A stretch of 64,000 nucleotides of DNA from Bacillota bacterium (GCA_023386955.1 JAEWIS010000058.1:17598-81597); one strand, 5' to 3'. Shown: positions 1 to 8,827, counted from the first letter of the stretch. Numbers and translations are program-made. Notes: generated by a model not told the origin, from the sequence alone.

Positions 1-42
1 GGGACAGTCCGTACGCATCGTATTTTTAAGGCTTGAATGGGC

Positions 43-83
43 AAAGCCGCTGGCTTCCAACCGGGAGCAGCGGCTTTTATTTA
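43..83 (+). terminator. Intrinsic terminator of an upstream plus-strand unit
   Basis: A 9-bp stem (AAAGCCGCT pairing with AGCGGCTTT) is followed by TTTTATTTAT on the plus strand. The gene it ends lies left of the window. Read in the minus direction the run of T is weaker, so its use by the minus-strand gene ending at 106 is uncertain. Confidence 0.7.
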
Positions 84-105
84 TGTTCTATGAGTCACGA
101 TAAAG

Positions 106-1005
106 TCAATGAAGCTGGACCCGCCATTTTTCTATCTGGTCCAGGGAAAAACCGGTAAGCTTGGCGATGAGCGAAGGGTCAAGGCCTTCCCGGATCATCT
201 GCAGGGCTACTTCCATTTTGCCCTTTTCGACTCCTTGTTCCAAACCTTTTTCAATTCCCTTCTCCATTCCGATTTCGATGCCTTCTTCCATGGCATACCT
301 TTGAAAATGGGTTTTCCATTCCATAATTTTGTTCTCCTCCTTGCTGCTCATAGCTTCCACCTCCCGCCACACCTGCCGCTCCTCTTCAGGGGTCATCGGC
401 AGATATGCATCAAAAAATACGTTCAGCAATTCCAGCTTCGCCGGGTCCAGCTCCAAACGCATGAGCATGCGCAGGAACTCCAGCTTCAGTTGGATCTTCT
501 CCCCCTCATTATAGCCCATACTGCTGAGAAGTGCAGCAACCGCCGGGTTGTCCGAGCGGATATAATCCTTCCAATTGTGTTTGCGCAGCTGAAGGGAATA
601 GAACCGAAAACGAAGCACCTCCATAAACGGCAGGCTCCAGCCGAAGCTGTTGGGTTCGACTACCTGCTGGCGATGACTGAAAATCGCTACAGGAAGAACG
701 CGCAGCCGGTGTTTCTCATAAAGCCTTGCCGAATAAATAAACATCCGCTCGGCAAACTCCTCCTGGAAATAAGCTTGGGGCTCCTGATGAACCAGTATAA
801 AAGCATCCTCTTCCTTCAACCGGGTTTTGATCAGAAGATCCAGGCGTTTTTTGGTGCCGCCCGTTATATCCACCACCACCTCCTCAGATAGAAACTCCAC
901 ATGTGCGAAATCGATGGCCGCTGCAGCCTCCGGGAAAAAAGCCTCCATAAATTCCCTGAAGAAAGTACGCAGCAGCATTTTGTACAGCCCGTCATGATCC
1001 GTCAA
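106..1005 (-). CDS. Rpn family recombination-promoting nuclease / PD-(D/E)XK protein
   Basis: Predicted cytoplasmic DNase of the Rpn/COG5464 group, often mislabelled as a transposase. The N-terminus TDHDGLYKMLLRTFFREFMEAFFP is typical of the family. The PD-(D/E)XK core is visible as R-L-D-L-L (Asp56) and H-Q-E-P-Q (Glu75, Gln77). The C-terminal part carries the charged Glu-Lys-Gly repeats common in this family (about residues 239-262). I place the start at a TTG at 1005 because GGGAGG lies 9 nt before it and the conserved motif then begins at residue 2; a GTG at 1056 in the same frame has no ribosome site and lies inside a terminator stem. Length is then 299 residues. It stands alone. Biological role is not clear from the sequence; family members promote RecA-independent recombination when overproduced. 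Confidence 0.8.
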   Translation of the reverse strand: MTDHDGLYKMLLRTFFREFMEAFFPEAAAAIDFAHVEFLSEEVVVDITGGTKKRLDLLIKTRLKEEDAFILVHQEPQAYFQEEFAERMFIYSARLYEKHRLRVLPVAIFSHRQQVVEPNSFGWSLPFMEVLRFRFYSLQLRKHNWKDYIRSDNPAVAALLSSMGYNEGEKIQLKLEFLRMLMRLELDPAKLELLNVFFDAYLPMTPEEERQVWREVEAMSSKEENKIMEWKTHFQRYAMEEGIEIGMEKGIEKGLEQGVEKGKMEVALQMIREGLDPSLIAKLTGFSLDQIEKWRVQLH

Positions 1006-1042
1006 AAAATCCGTCCTCCCCCTGCACAGTAAGCCGCGGAAC

Positions 1043-1095
1043 GAAAAAAAGCACACGCTACCAGCTCTCCGTCAGGAGAACAGGCAGGTGTGCTT
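1043..1095 (-). terminator. Intrinsic terminator in the 5' leader of the Rpn gene
   Basis: On the minus strand AGCACACCTGCC pairs with GGTAGCGTGTGCT, with an inner GTTCTCC/GGAGAGC stem, followed by TTTTTTT. It sits between any upstream promoter and the ribosome site at 1015-1020, so it either attenuates the Rpn gene or ends a minus-strand transcript starting inside 1100-1250. Confidence 0.6.
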
Positions 1096-1181
1096 CACGG
1101 CTGCTTCTGTTCTTAGCATATCAACAGCAGGAGAATTTTTCAAGCCGGTTTTGACAGTTTGATGTCTTTTGCCGGAGAGGA

Positions 1182-1222
1182 TTGTGCTTCCTTATCTGAC
1201 ATGCTAGTATACTAGTATGCAA
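1182..1222 (+). promoter_or_regulatory. uxu promoter with overlapping palindromic operator
   Basis: TTGTGC (1182-1187) and TAGTAT (1205-1210) are spaced by 17 bp. The perfect palindromes CTAGTATACTAG (1204-1215) and ATACTAGTAT (1209-1218) overlap the -10 box, the arrangement expected of a repressor site. Hexuronate genes in Firmicutes are commonly controlled by GntR or LacI repressors; no repressor gene is adjacent, so the regulator is unknown. Confidence 0.45.
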
Positions 1223-1258
1223 GTTAAGTGCAAACTTTCACAAGGAGACTAGACACCC

Positions 1259-2326
1259 ATGGAAATGACCTTCCGCTGGTATGGTGACGGCGATCCTGTC
1301 AAGCTGGAGTACATTGCCCAGATTCCGGGCATGAAAGGCATTGTCACAGCAATTTATGATGTTCCGGTAGGCGAAGTATGGCCGATGGACAAAATTGAGG
1401 CTTTGAAGAAGCGTGTGGAAAGTGTAGGCTTGAAAATTTCCGTTATCGAGAGTGTTCCGGTTCATGAGGACATTAAGCTGGGCTTGCCTAGCCGTGACCG
1501 TTACATTGCGAATTATTGCGAAACCATCCGCAACCTGGGCAAAGCGGGCATCCCGGTGATTTGCTACAACTTTATGCCCGTGTTTGACTGGACCCGCTCC
1601 GATCTGGAGTACCGTCTGCCGGACGGCTCCACCACCCTTCAATATGATGCCGAAACCGTGGCCCGTATGGACCCCAAGCTGGGGGAGCTTTCACTGCCCG
1701 GTTGGGATACCTCCTACGGCGAAGGCGGCCTGGGAGGCCTGCTGAAGCAATATGAGGGCATGACGGAAGAGAAGCTGTGGAACCATCTGCAATATTTTAT
1801 CGAGGGGATTCTTCCGGCAGCCATTGAAAGTGATGTCAAAATGGCCATCCACCCGGACGATCCGCCGTGGTCCATCTTCGGGCTGCCCCGGATTATCACC
1901 AACAAGGAAAACCTGGACCGTTTCCTCAACCTGTACGATTCCCCGTACCACGGGCTGACGCTTTGCTCCGGCTCCTTGGGCTGCGATGCCAAAAACGACT
2001 ACGTGGATATGATCAACTATTTCGGCGGCGTCAAAAACCGGATTCACTTCGCCCATCTGCGGAATGTGAAGATTACCGGCGAAGGCTCCTTCTACGAGTC
2101 CGGCCATCTGTCCGATTGCGGCACACTGGATTTTTATGAGGTGGTCAAAGCGTATGTGGACTATGGCTTCGACGGGCCTTTCCGTCCGGACCATGGCCGC
2201 ATGATCTGGGGCGAAACCGGCAAGGCGGGCTACGGGCTGTATGACCGTGCCCTGGGGGCCGTCTACATCAACGGACTGGCTGAAGCCGTCCGCAAGTCCA
2301 ACGCAGCAGCGGCGAAAGGGGTATAA
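1259..2326 (+). CDS. uxuA: Mannonate dehydratase
   Basis: Converts D-mannonate to 2-keto-3-deoxygluconate in glucuronate catabolism, in the cytoplasm. The N-terminus [12 protein letters not shown] and the segments [29 protein letters not shown] and [15 protein letters not shown] are family landmarks, and the protein has the usual length (355 residues). The His and Asp residues in the HPDDPP and CDAKND/HFAHLRN segments fit the metal-binding TIM-barrel site. The start is ATG 1259, with AAGGAG 13 nt upstream (a longer spacing than usual). The SDR gene follows after 6 nt, so the two form an operon that runs from mannonate in both directions. Confidence 0.95.
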   Translation: MEMTFRWYGDGDPVKLEYIAQIPGMKGIVTAIYDVPVGEVWPMDKIEALKKRVESVGLKISVIESVPVHEDIKLGLPSRDRYIANYCETIRNLGKAGIPVICYNFMPVFDWTRSDLEYRLPDGSTTLQYDAETVARMDPKLGELSLPGWDTSYGEGGLGGLLKQYEGMTEEKLWNHLQYFIEGILPAAIESDVKMAIHPDDPPWSIFGLPRIITNKENLDRFLNLYDSPYHGLTLCSGSLGCDAKNDYVDMINYFGGVKNRIHFAHLRNVKITGEGSFYESGHLSDCGTLDFYEVVKAYVDYGFDGPFRPDHGRMIWGETGKAGYGLYDRALGAVYINGLAEAVRKSNAAAAKGV

Positions 2327-2332
2327 TTCATC

Positions 2333-3193
2333 ATGTCATCCTTGCCATTTTCCATTGATCTGAAGGAAAAGGTTGCCGTTGTCACCGGTGGTGCGGGTGT
2401 GCTGTGCGGCCAGTTTGTAACTGCGCTGGCGGAATGCGGCGCCAAGGTAGCCATTCTGGACCGTGCTCTGGAGCCTGCCCAAGCCAAGGCGGAGGAAGTG
2501 AAGGCTCTGGGCGGTACAGCCATCGGCGTACAAGCGGATGTGCTGGACAAAGCCAGCCTTAAGGCTGCCCATGAGGTTGTTCTGGCAGAGCTGGGCCCCT
2601 GCGATATTCTCATTAACGGCGCTGGAGGCAACCATCCCAAAGGCACCACAACCAAGGAATATCTCTTCGAAGGCGATCTGAAGGAGAAGCTGGAGGATAC
2701 CATCACCTTCTTCGATTTGGACCCTGCAGGTATCCAGTTTGTATTTAACCTGAATTTCCTGGGCACCCTGCTGCCCTCCCAGGAGTTTGCCGTGGATATG
2801 GTCTGCCGCAAGGGCTGCACCATCATCAACGTTTCCTCCATGAACGCCTTTACACCGCTGACCAAAATCCCCGCATACAGCGGCGCCAAGGCAGCGGTAA
2901 GCAACTTTACCCAATGGCTGGCCGTCCATATGTCCCGCGTGGGCATTCGCGTCAATGCCATTGCCCCCGGCTTCTTCGTGACCGCACAGAATGAGAAGCT
3001 GCTGAAGAACCCGGACGGCACGCCTACTCCGCGGACCGAGAAGATTCTGAACAGCACCCCCATGGGCCGCTTCGGCGAAGCCGAGGAGCTGGTGGGAACT
3101 CTGCTGTATCTGGTCAGCGAAAAAGCCTCCGGCTTCGTCAACGGTGTCATCATCCCGGTTGACGGTGCATTCTCCGCCTATTCCGGCGTGTAA
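2333..3193 (+). CDS. SDR family D-mannonate oxidoreductase (fructuronate reductase)
   Basis: Classical short-chain dehydrogenase of 286 residues. The cofactor motif TGGAGVLCG is at 18-26, NGAGGN at 95-100, and the catalytic Ser168/169, Tyr182 and Lys186 (Y-S-G-A-K) are present. Its place directly behind uxuA, 6 nt apart, and its similarity to the Bacillus YjmF type suggest interconversion of D-fructuronate and D-mannonate, the step before UxuA; this enzyme is unrelated to the long-chain UxuB of E. coli. Substrate is inferred from context. The operon ends at the terminator at 3213-3253. Confidence 0.85.
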   Translation: MSSLPFSIDLKEKVAVVTGGAGVLCGQFVTALAECGAKVAILDRALEPAQAKAEEVKALGGTAIGVQADVLDKASLKAAHEVVLAELGPCDILINGAGGNHPKGTTTKEYLFEGDLKEKLEDTITFFDLDPAGIQFVFNLNFLGTLLPSQEFAVDMVCRKGCTIINVSSMNAFTPLTKIPAYSGAKAAVSNFTQWLAVHMSRVGIRVNAIAPGFFVTAQNEKLLKNPDGTPTPRTEKILNSTPMGRFGEAEELVGTLLYLVSEKASGFVNGVIIPVDGAFSAYSGV

Positions 3194-3212
3194 AACCAAC
3201 GCTACGACCAAA

Positions 3213-3253
3213 GGTCCCGAGGAAAGCTTATTATGCTTTCTCCGGGACTTTTT
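3213..3253 (+). terminator. Terminator of the uxuA-SDR operon
   Basis: GTCCCGAGGAAAGC pairs with GCTTTCTCCGGGAC around TTATTAT and is followed by TTTTT. Confidence 0.85.
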
Positions 3254-3268
3254 GCTGTAGTATGCCGC

Positions 3269-4324
3269 TTATTTGCCCAACAAGATCCAGGACCAATGCC
3301 ATTTTTTAATCATAACCCCGAATGCAAGAGGGACTGCCAATCCCAAAAGAGTGGACAACACAATGACAGAGAGCTCAGGAAAAGAGATAAAAATCCGATC
3401 ACAAAATACTAAAACAAATGGATGGAAGAAATAAATGAAGAGCGAATACTTGCCTAGATAAAACAATGTCTGGGGAATGATGCTAAGCCTTGCAAGACCT
3501 TTTGCGGCCTCGATCAGGGATAAGGTAGCGAATATACAATATGCTTGTATAAGCAGTTCGGAAAACAACCAATACAATTTCCATCCGGAAAATAGTAAAA
3601 GATACTTTTCGATGTGCAAAATCAGAAGCACTAGAGTTATCCCATACAAAATGGATCTTTTTTGTTTGATCCATATGGAATATGGTTCATAGTACCGTCC
3701 CAAACAGCAGCCTAGAACAAAGCAGAGTAAATAAGTGGAGGCCCAAATGGATTTATCCTCCACCCAATGAAACGTTTGATTGCCGATACCGCTCATAATT
3801 TGAATGAAAGCTGCAAATGCAAGCAAGATAAGAAAAACGTTTCCAATTTTTTGATTGCGGAGAAAATGAAGCAGCCCGATTATGGCTGGTGTAATCAGAT
3901 AGTATTGCGCGATAAGTGGAACAAAATAAAGATGATAGCTTGCCGCACCAGAACATAGGTCCGTTAAATAGATTTTCAGCCATACAAAAAATGATTCGTT
4001 AACCCCAAAATTGTGGTAAAAATGGTAAGCGAGGGACCACAAGAAATAGGGGATTAGCAGGTACTTTCCTCTGTTCATGTAGAAGGACAACAATTCCTGC
4101 TTTGTTGCAAGCTTGGCGTTACGGAAACATAATACAAACCCGCTCAACAATATAAAAGCGGGTACGGCAAAGCTTGCCATTCTGTTGATGATAAGATAAA
4201 CAAGCTGATTGTTCCAACCGAAGGTTACGTTAGAAGCAGCTGCAGCTGTGCTATGGATCACAACAACCCCGATTATGGCAATCCCCCGTGTGGCGGTCGC
4301 TTCTGTTATGTGTCGGCCATTCAT
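3269..4324 (-). CDS. Acyltransferase family 3 membrane protein
   Basis: Integral membrane O-acyltransferase of the OafA/Acyl_transf_3 type, 351 residues, with about ten hydrophobic segments. The N-terminal motif ATRGIAIIGVVVIHS holds the family's conserved Arg and His. Such proteins acetylate or succinylate surface polysaccharides or peptidoglycan; no acceptor can be named here. Start ATG 4324 follows AAGGAG with 5 nt spacing; a 15-residue upstream extension has no ribosome site. The gene is markedly AT-rich (37-40 percent GC in the lines I counted, against about 62 percent in the uxu operon), which suggests recent acquisition. It stands alone, convergent with the uxu operon. Confidence 0.85.
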   Translation of the reverse strand: MNGRHITEATATRGIAIIGVVVIHSTAAAASNVTFGWNNQLVYLIINRMASFAVPAFILLSGFVLCFRNAKLATKQELLSFYMNRGKYLLIPYFLWSLAYHFYHNFGVNESFFVWLKIYLTDLCSGAASYHLYFVPLIAQYYLITPAIIGLLHFLRNQKIGNVFLILLAFAAFIQIMSGIGNQTFHWVEDKSIWASTYLLCFVLGCCLGRYYEPYSIWIKQKRSILYGITLVLLILHIEKYLLLFSGWKLYWLFSELLIQAYCIFATLSLIEAAKGLARLSIIPQTLFYLGKYSLFIYFFHPFVLVFCDRIFISFPELSVIVLSTLLGLAVPLAFGVMIKKWHWSWILLGK

Positions 4325-4499
4325 AGAGGCTCCTTCCGTAATCTGGCGGTGCGGTCGAATAAGGTACATTGGAAATTATATCCGATTCCTCTACGGATTC
4401 CAACTATATTCCAAATCTGGGGCTTATTTTTTGAGCAGTAGCAACCTTTTTCTGGTTCCATATGTCTAAAGCATATCACCCAAAAGGAAGGGATGCGTG

Positions 4500-5285
4500 A
4501 TGTTCATGCGCAAATTTGCAATTGGTCTTATGTCAGGAATAATCTTATCCTTTGCCACGGGGGCGCTTGCTGCCAGCTCCGAGGTCAAAACTATTCTGTT
4601 TCCAAGCACTGTCCATATTCATCAAGATAACCAAACGAAGGAACTGGCAGGCGTCGGCACCATATTGAACTACAACGACAGCATTTATATTCCCTTGCGT
4701 TCCTTTGCCGAAAATACGGGCTCTACCGTTATGTATACCCATCCTGACTCTGGCTCGGATGCTTTGCCTCAGGTAGATATCTACGCTCCCCGCCTCACAT
4801 GGAAATCCATTTGGGTGACCAAAGGAAATATGCCGACCTCCCCCCTCACGCTGCGATTAGGAACGGTCAATGAGGGTGATGCTTCAAACGGTCAGGCAGT
4901 CGGGATTTATGCGGAGCTTTTTAATACGAAGGAGGACACGCTTCTTATTTCGAAGGCTGAGGCCGAAGTCAAGATTGAAAGAGTGGGAGGGGAAGGTTCT
5001 CCTGAGCTGGTGTGGACCGGAAATCTTCATTCCCCGGGCGCCGCCTCCCCCGGAGAGTGGATACCCGGAAGCAATGACAAAATGGTATGGGGCATCCAAT
5101 CACCGATTCTGTATTGGGACAAAAAGGATAAGGACGGCAACGCCGTTTCCCCGGGACAATATCAAGTTTCCATAACGAATCCGGTAAACGTTGCGTATTC
5201 AGCCGTGTTCTCTGCCCAAGAAGGTGGGGGTAATCAGGTGATTCAGCCCGATTTGTCCAATAGCACGATGATCTATATTCCATAA
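4500..5285 (+). CDS. Secreted protein with stalk-like N-domain and BsuPI-like C-domain
   Basis: 261 residues with a clear Sec signal peptide (basic start, hydrophobic core, cut near GALAAS). The next ~80 residues (FPSTVHIHQDNQTKEL, ILNYNDSIYIPLRSFAENTG) match the pattern of copper-amine-oxidase-N-like stalk domains common in Paenibacillus secreted proteins. The C-terminal ~130 residues (YAELFNTKEDTLLISKAEAEVKI, PGQYQVSI) resemble an intracellular-proteinase-inhibitor BsuPI fold. Function unknown; probably an envelope or extracellular protein. Start is ATG 4500 after AAGGAAGG; GTG 4497 directly before it is possible. The terminator at 5306-5346 follows. Confidence 0.65.
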   Translation: MFMRKFAIGLMSGIILSFATGALAASSEVKTILFPSTVHIHQDNQTKELAGVGTILNYNDSIYIPLRSFAENTGSTVMYTHPDSGSDALPQVDIYAPRLTWKSIWVTKGNMPTSPLTLRLGTVNEGDASNGQAVGIYAELFNTKEDTLLISKAEAEVKIERVGGEGSPELVWTGNLHSPGAASPGEWIPGSNDKMVWGIQSPILYWDKKDKDGNAVSPGQYQVSITNPVNVAYSAVFSAQEGGGNQVIQPDLSNSTMIYIP

Positions 5286-5305
5286 TCAATACCGTTCCAA
5301 ACGAA

Positions 5306-5346
5306 CAGCCCCTTTTCCGGTTGCAGGAAAGGGGCTCTTGCTTTAT
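5306..5346 (+). terminator. Terminator after the stalk-domain protein gene
   Basis: AGCCCCTTTTCC pairs with GGAAAGGGGCT, followed by CTTGCTTTAT. The convergent minus-strand nag operon ends at 5358 and may use the same stem, though its T-run is poor on that strand. Confidence 0.75.
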
Positions 5347-5357
5347 CCAATGAATGT

Positions 5358-6014
5358 TTATGCTAAAACCAGCAGACCGAAATCACAGCTCCGGTGAAAG
5401 TCGGGCTGGGCGGAGGTTACCGGGCTCCAGCAGCCGTAATGGGGAGCGGAGGTTTCGTCGCCGCATTTGTAGAAATTGCCGCGCATCTCCCAGCCGGACA
5501 GCGGGTGGAAATCCGGAAACAGGCTGGCGAGCCACTCGAAGGGGATGGTGTAGGCCACCTGCCAGCAGGGTTCGGCCGGAGAATCTGGGAGGGAAGCTCC
5601 TGCGGACTGTATGGCAAAGCGGGTGAAGCCGGCCGGATCAAGAAACTGCCGGTCACTCCGTCCCGAGCCGATTTGTAAAAGCAGTGTGCCTGCCGCATTC
5701 ATCTCAAAGTTGACATACCGGGCATCGCTGCCAGGACAGGGCTGCAGGAAAAACTCCACGCAGCTGTCTTTGTATACGGGTTCATTATGCTGCCGCCAGA
5801 TCATCCGGGGGTTGGTTTCCCATACTTGAAACCCTACGTGGAGGCCAGCTTCAGATTGCCACAAACGGACCTCCGTTCTGGGAACCGAGCTGTATTCCGG
5901 CCAAGGGGCAACTCCCACCGGTAAGGGCGGGACCTGCTCCGGCAGCACCTGTTGAAATGCGGATTGCGCTAGAATAGGAATGGTATACGACAGAACCTCA
6001 CTCTGCTGAGCCAT
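5358..6014 (-). CDS. CBM9-like carbohydrate-binding domain protein
   Basis: 218 residues forming a single family-9-like carbohydrate-binding module (DOMON/CBM9 fold). The segment PVYKDSCVEFFLQP and the later NFEMNAAGTLLLQ, WQVAYTIPFEWL and RGNFYKCGDET are characteristic of the group. There is no signal peptide, membrane segment or catalytic domain, so it should be cytoplasmic. It begins 6 nt after the nagA stop and is therefore the last gene of the RpiR-nagB-nagA operon. It may bind an amino-sugar ligand or act as an uncharacterised enzyme; neither can be told from sequence. Confidence 0.75.
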   Translation of the reverse strand: MAQQSEVLSYTIPILAQSAFQQVLPEQVPPLPVGVAPWPEYSSVPRTEVRLWQSEAGLHVGFQVWETNPRMIWRQHNEPVYKDSCVEFFLQPCPGSDARYVNFEMNAAGTLLLQIGSGRSDRQFLDPAGFTRFAIQSAGASLPDSPAEPCWQVAYTIPFEWLASLFPDFHPLSGWEMRGNFYKCGDETSAPHYGCWSPVTSAQPDFHRSCDFGLLVLA

Positions 6015-6020
6015 CGGTTA

Positions 6021-7223
6021 TTATCCCTGCCCTTCCAGACGGCGTCCGTTCACCCACACGCCGGATAAGGCCAACTCCCGGTCCAGCCAGAGCAAATCCG
6101 CTTGTTTGCCCGGGGCAATACTCCCGGTTTCGTGGTAGATGCCCAACTCCCGGGCGGGGTTGCCGCTGGCCGCTTTGCTGGCGTCGCGGAGGCTCATGCC
6201 TGCCGCTGTGACAGCGTGGCGGAAAGCGCCCAGCATGGTCAGTGTGCTTCCCGCCAGGGCGCCGCCCTCCTTCAGCCGGGCTACCCCGCCGTCCACCACC
6301 ACATCCAGCTCACCCAGCTTATAGTCGCCGGCGGGAAGGCCGCAGGCAGACATCGAGTCGGTGACCAGCACCAGACCGTCCGGACCCTTGGCCTGGGCCA
6401 GGAGGCGGATGCAGGAGTGGTGGACATGGTGCCCGTCGGCGATAACCTCCGCCTGAATCCGGCTGTCCGTCATAACCGCGCCTACAGTGCCCGGCTCCCG
6501 GTGGTGCAGCCCCTTCATGGCGTTGAAGGTATGCACCGCATGGGTCAGCCCATGATCGGCAGCGGCGGTGATCTCGTCATAGGTGGCATCAGTATGGCCG
6601 GCGGATGCCACGATGCCGTGATCGGCCAGCCAGCCGATCAGCTCCAGGGCCCCCTCCCGTTCGGGGGCCAGGGTTACTACACGGATGAGGCCCGGATACT
6701 GGGCCTCCCAGGCCTCCAGCCAATCCCGGCGGGGCGGCATAATATAGGCCGGGTTCTGGGCTCCGGGCCACTTGGGGCTGATGAACGGCCCCTCCAGGTG
6801 AACACCGCCCAGCTTGGCACCGGGCATAGGGCCGCTCCGGTAGGCCCATGCCGTCTCCAGCACCCGGTTGATGCTCTCCCGGGAGGCAGTGACAGTGGTG
6901 GCCAGAATGGTGGTGGTCCCGTTCAAGGCATGGTGCACTGTTATATTGTCGTAAGCAGAGGCTTCCGCATCCATAAAGTCGCTGCCATGCCCGCCATGCA
7001 CATGGAGATCGATAAAACCGGGCACCACATAACCGCCGGCGGCTTCAATCACAGTGGCAGAACCGGAGGCAAAAGGACTTTCAGCGAATGCCTCCCGGGT
7101 GCCGGCAAACTCGATCTGCTCTCCTTGAAAGCAGACGACGCCATCTTCAAGAACAGCTTCCTCTGTGATTACGGTCGCTCCTTGTAGGACCGTACGTCCC
7201 GGTTCAGACTTGTTGTTTGCCAT
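6021..7223 (-). CDS. nagA: N-acetylglucosamine-6-phosphate deacetylase
   Basis: Metal-dependent amidohydrolase removing acetate from GlcNAc-6-P to give glucosamine-6-P in the cytoplasm. 400 residues, normal for the family. Landmarks are GFIDLHVHGGHGSDFMDA (metal-binding His pair at about 74-76), HLEGPFISP, SAGHTDATYDE, HTFNAMKGLHHREPG, and the catalytic Asp in LVTDSMSA. ATG 7223 has GGGAGGTG 5 nt before it; an in-frame GTG or ATG further up lacks a site. The first 20 nt overlap the end of nagB, a sign of translational coupling. Confidence 0.96.
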   Translation of the reverse strand: MANNKSEPGRTVLQGATVITEEAVLEDGVVCFQGEQIEFAGTREAFAESPFASGSATVIEAAGGYVVPGFIDLHVHGGHGSDFMDAEASAYDNITVHHALNGTTTILATTVTASRESINRVLETAWAYRSGPMPGAKLGGVHLEGPFISPKWPGAQNPAYIMPPRRDWLEAWEAQYPGLIRVVTLAPEREGALELIGWLADHGIVASAGHTDATYDEITAAADHGLTHAVHTFNAMKGLHHREPGTVGAVMTDSRIQAEVIADGHHVHHSCIRLLAQAKGPDGLVLVTDSMSACGLPAGDYKLGELDVVVDGGVARLKEGGALAGSTLTMLGAFRHAVTAAGMSLRDASKAASGNPARELGIYHETGSIAPGKQADLLWLDRELALSGVWVNGRRLEGQG

Positions 7224-7947
7224 GAAAGCACCTCCCGGCTTCCTCATCCAGCAGAACGACCAGATTGGGATGGGTTTGCAAGAGCGAAGCGGGAATTTCC
7301 GTCCGGATGGGGCCGGTCAGAGCCTCGTGAACAATTTCCGCTTTATCTTTTCCGCGGACCACCAGAAGGATGGTTTTGGCCTTCAGGATCATGCCGACGC
7401 CCATGGTCAAGGCGTGGGTGGGCACCTGCTCGATGGAATCGAAGAACCGGGCGTTGGCCTGGCGGGTGGATTCCCGCAGCTTCACCACATGAGTGCCGCT
7501 GTTCAGCGACTGGTCAGGCTCATTGAAGCCGATGTGGCCGTTATGGCCGAGGCCCAGAATCTGCAGGTCTATCTGCTTGGCTTCCTCCAGCAGCAGGTCA
7601 TACCTGCGGCATTCGGCCTCCAAATCCGCTGCCGTACCGTTGGGAATATGGCATTGGGCTGCAGGCAGATCAATATGGCGGAACAGGTGCTGGTCCATAT
7701 AGGTGTGGTAGCTTTCGGGATGGTCCAGAGGCAAACCCGCGTATTCATCCAGGTTGAAGGAGGTGGCCAGCTTGAAGCTCACCAGGCCTTTTTTGAAGCT
7801 GCTGACCAATTCCTCATAAATGCCGATGGGAGTGCTGCCTGTGGCCAGCCCCAGCACAGCCCGTGGATTGGTCTGGATCAGGCCGGTAATAATGCCTGCT
7901 CCTGCAGCGTTCAGCTCTTGATTGGTGCGGAAGGTTAAAATGTTCAT
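7204..7947 (-). CDS. nagB: Glucosamine-6-phosphate deaminase
   Basis: Converts glucosamine-6-P to fructose-6-P and ammonia, feeding glycolysis. 247 residues, the short Bacillus-type form without the C-terminal allosteric extension of E. coli. Motifs seen are GLATGSTPIGIYEEL (phosphate loop), FNLDEYAGL (with the catalytic Asp), ILGLGHNGHIGFNEP and the LRESTRQANARFFD segment. The start overlaps the RpiR gene by 4 nt (ATGA) and the end overlaps nagA by 20 nt, so the operon is tightly coupled. Confidence 0.96.
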   Translation of the reverse strand: MNILTFRTNQELNAAGAGIITGLIQTNPRAVLGLATGSTPIGIYEELVSSFKKGLVSFKLATSFNLDEYAGLPLDHPESYHTYMDQHLFRHIDLPAAQCHIPNGTAADLEAECRRYDLLLEEAKQIDLQILGLGHNGHIGFNEPDQSLNSGTHVVKLRESTRQANARFFDSIEQVPTHALTMGVGMILKAKTILLVVRGKDKAEIVHEALTGPIRTEIPASLLQTHPNLVVLLDEEAGRCFHGKQQV

Positions 7948-8807
7948 AGGTTCGATCCTTTCTCCCGGCGGTATTTGTTGACCATTTGGAAGGAACGCTC
8001 CAAATGGGGCACATGCTCGTCAAACTGCCGGCTCAAGAGAGCCGTGAACAGAATGTCAATGATATGAAGCTGGGCGATCCGCGATGCCATATCCCCCCGG
8101 TGCATGCCTGATTCCAGTGAGGAGGTAAAAAGGGGGATATCAGCCGCAGCAGCCAATGTATTGGGGCCGTAACGGGTCAGGGACACCGCTTTGGCCCCGC
8201 CTTCCTTGGCGCAGCGGACGGAGTCGATGATCTCCGGTGTTTCGCCCGAGTAGGAGACGGCGATCACCAGATCGCCCGGTCCCAGGTTGGAGGCGGAGGT
8301 AATCTGCATATGGGGGTCCGTAAAGCACTGGGCCCGTTTCCCGATGCGGATCAGCTTCTGGGCAAAATCGGAGGCCACTATGCCAGAGGTGGCGACCCCG
8401 TACAGATCAATCCGCTCTGCGGACTGCAGCAGCTCCAATACGGCCTCAAGCTGGCGGTAGTCTACCAGGCGGGTGGTATCGGAGATGGAGTGAATGTGAT
8501 TGGCCTCTATGGCGGAGACGATGCCGGGAAGACTGTTGCCGGCTACAATGTCCTGGTAGGTCTCCGGCAAAGGCTTCATGGCCAGCTCGGCAGCGATTTT
8601 CATCTTCAGGTCGGCAAAGCCGTTGGTCTGGATCAGCTTGCAGAACCGGGAGATGGAGGCGGTGCTGGCATTGGCGGCTTCGGAGAGCTCCTTAATGCCC
8701 ATGCGGATCATCAGCTCCGGCTGCTCCAGAATAAAAGCGGCGATTTCCCGGTCCTTGGGGCTAAGCTCCGATAATCGCTCTTGGATCGAATGCAAGATGC
8801 CGGTCAT
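7944..8807 (-). CDS. MurR/RpiR family transcriptional regulator of the nag operon
   Basis: 287 residues. The N-terminal ~77 residues are an RpiR helix-turn-helix (KELSEAANASTASISRFCKLIQTNGFADLKMKI) and residues ~110-250 a SIS sugar-isomerase domain (DLYGVATSGIVASDFAQKL, VIAVSYSGETPEIIDSVRCAKEGGA) that senses a sugar phosphate, probably GlcNAc-6-P or GlcN-6-P. First gene of the nag operon, overlapping nagB by 4 nt. It likely controls its own operon through the repeated sites at 8828-8873. Bacillus uses GntR-type NagR here, so an RpiR regulator is a lineage-specific arrangement. Confidence 0.9.
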   Translation of the reverse strand: MTGILHSIQERLSELSPKDREIAAFILEQPELMIRMGIKELSEAANASTASISRFCKLIQTNGFADLKMKIAAELAMKPLPETYQDIVAGNSLPGIVSAIEANHIHSISDTTRLVDYRQLEAVLELLQSAERIDLYGVATSGIVASDFAQKLIRIGKRAQCFTDPHMQITSASNLGPGDLVIAVSYSGETPEIIDSVRCAKEGGAKAVSLTRYGPNTLAAAADIPLFTSSLESGMHRGDMASRIAQLHIIDILFTALLSRQFDEHVPHLERSFQMVNKYRREKGSNL

Positions 8808-8827
8808 AAGCTTCCCTCACGTTTTAT

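Noticed and set aside
106..1005. Transposase or insertion sequence, a common label for this family.
   Set aside because: No terminal inverted repeats or target duplications are seen; the motifs fit the Rpn nuclease group.
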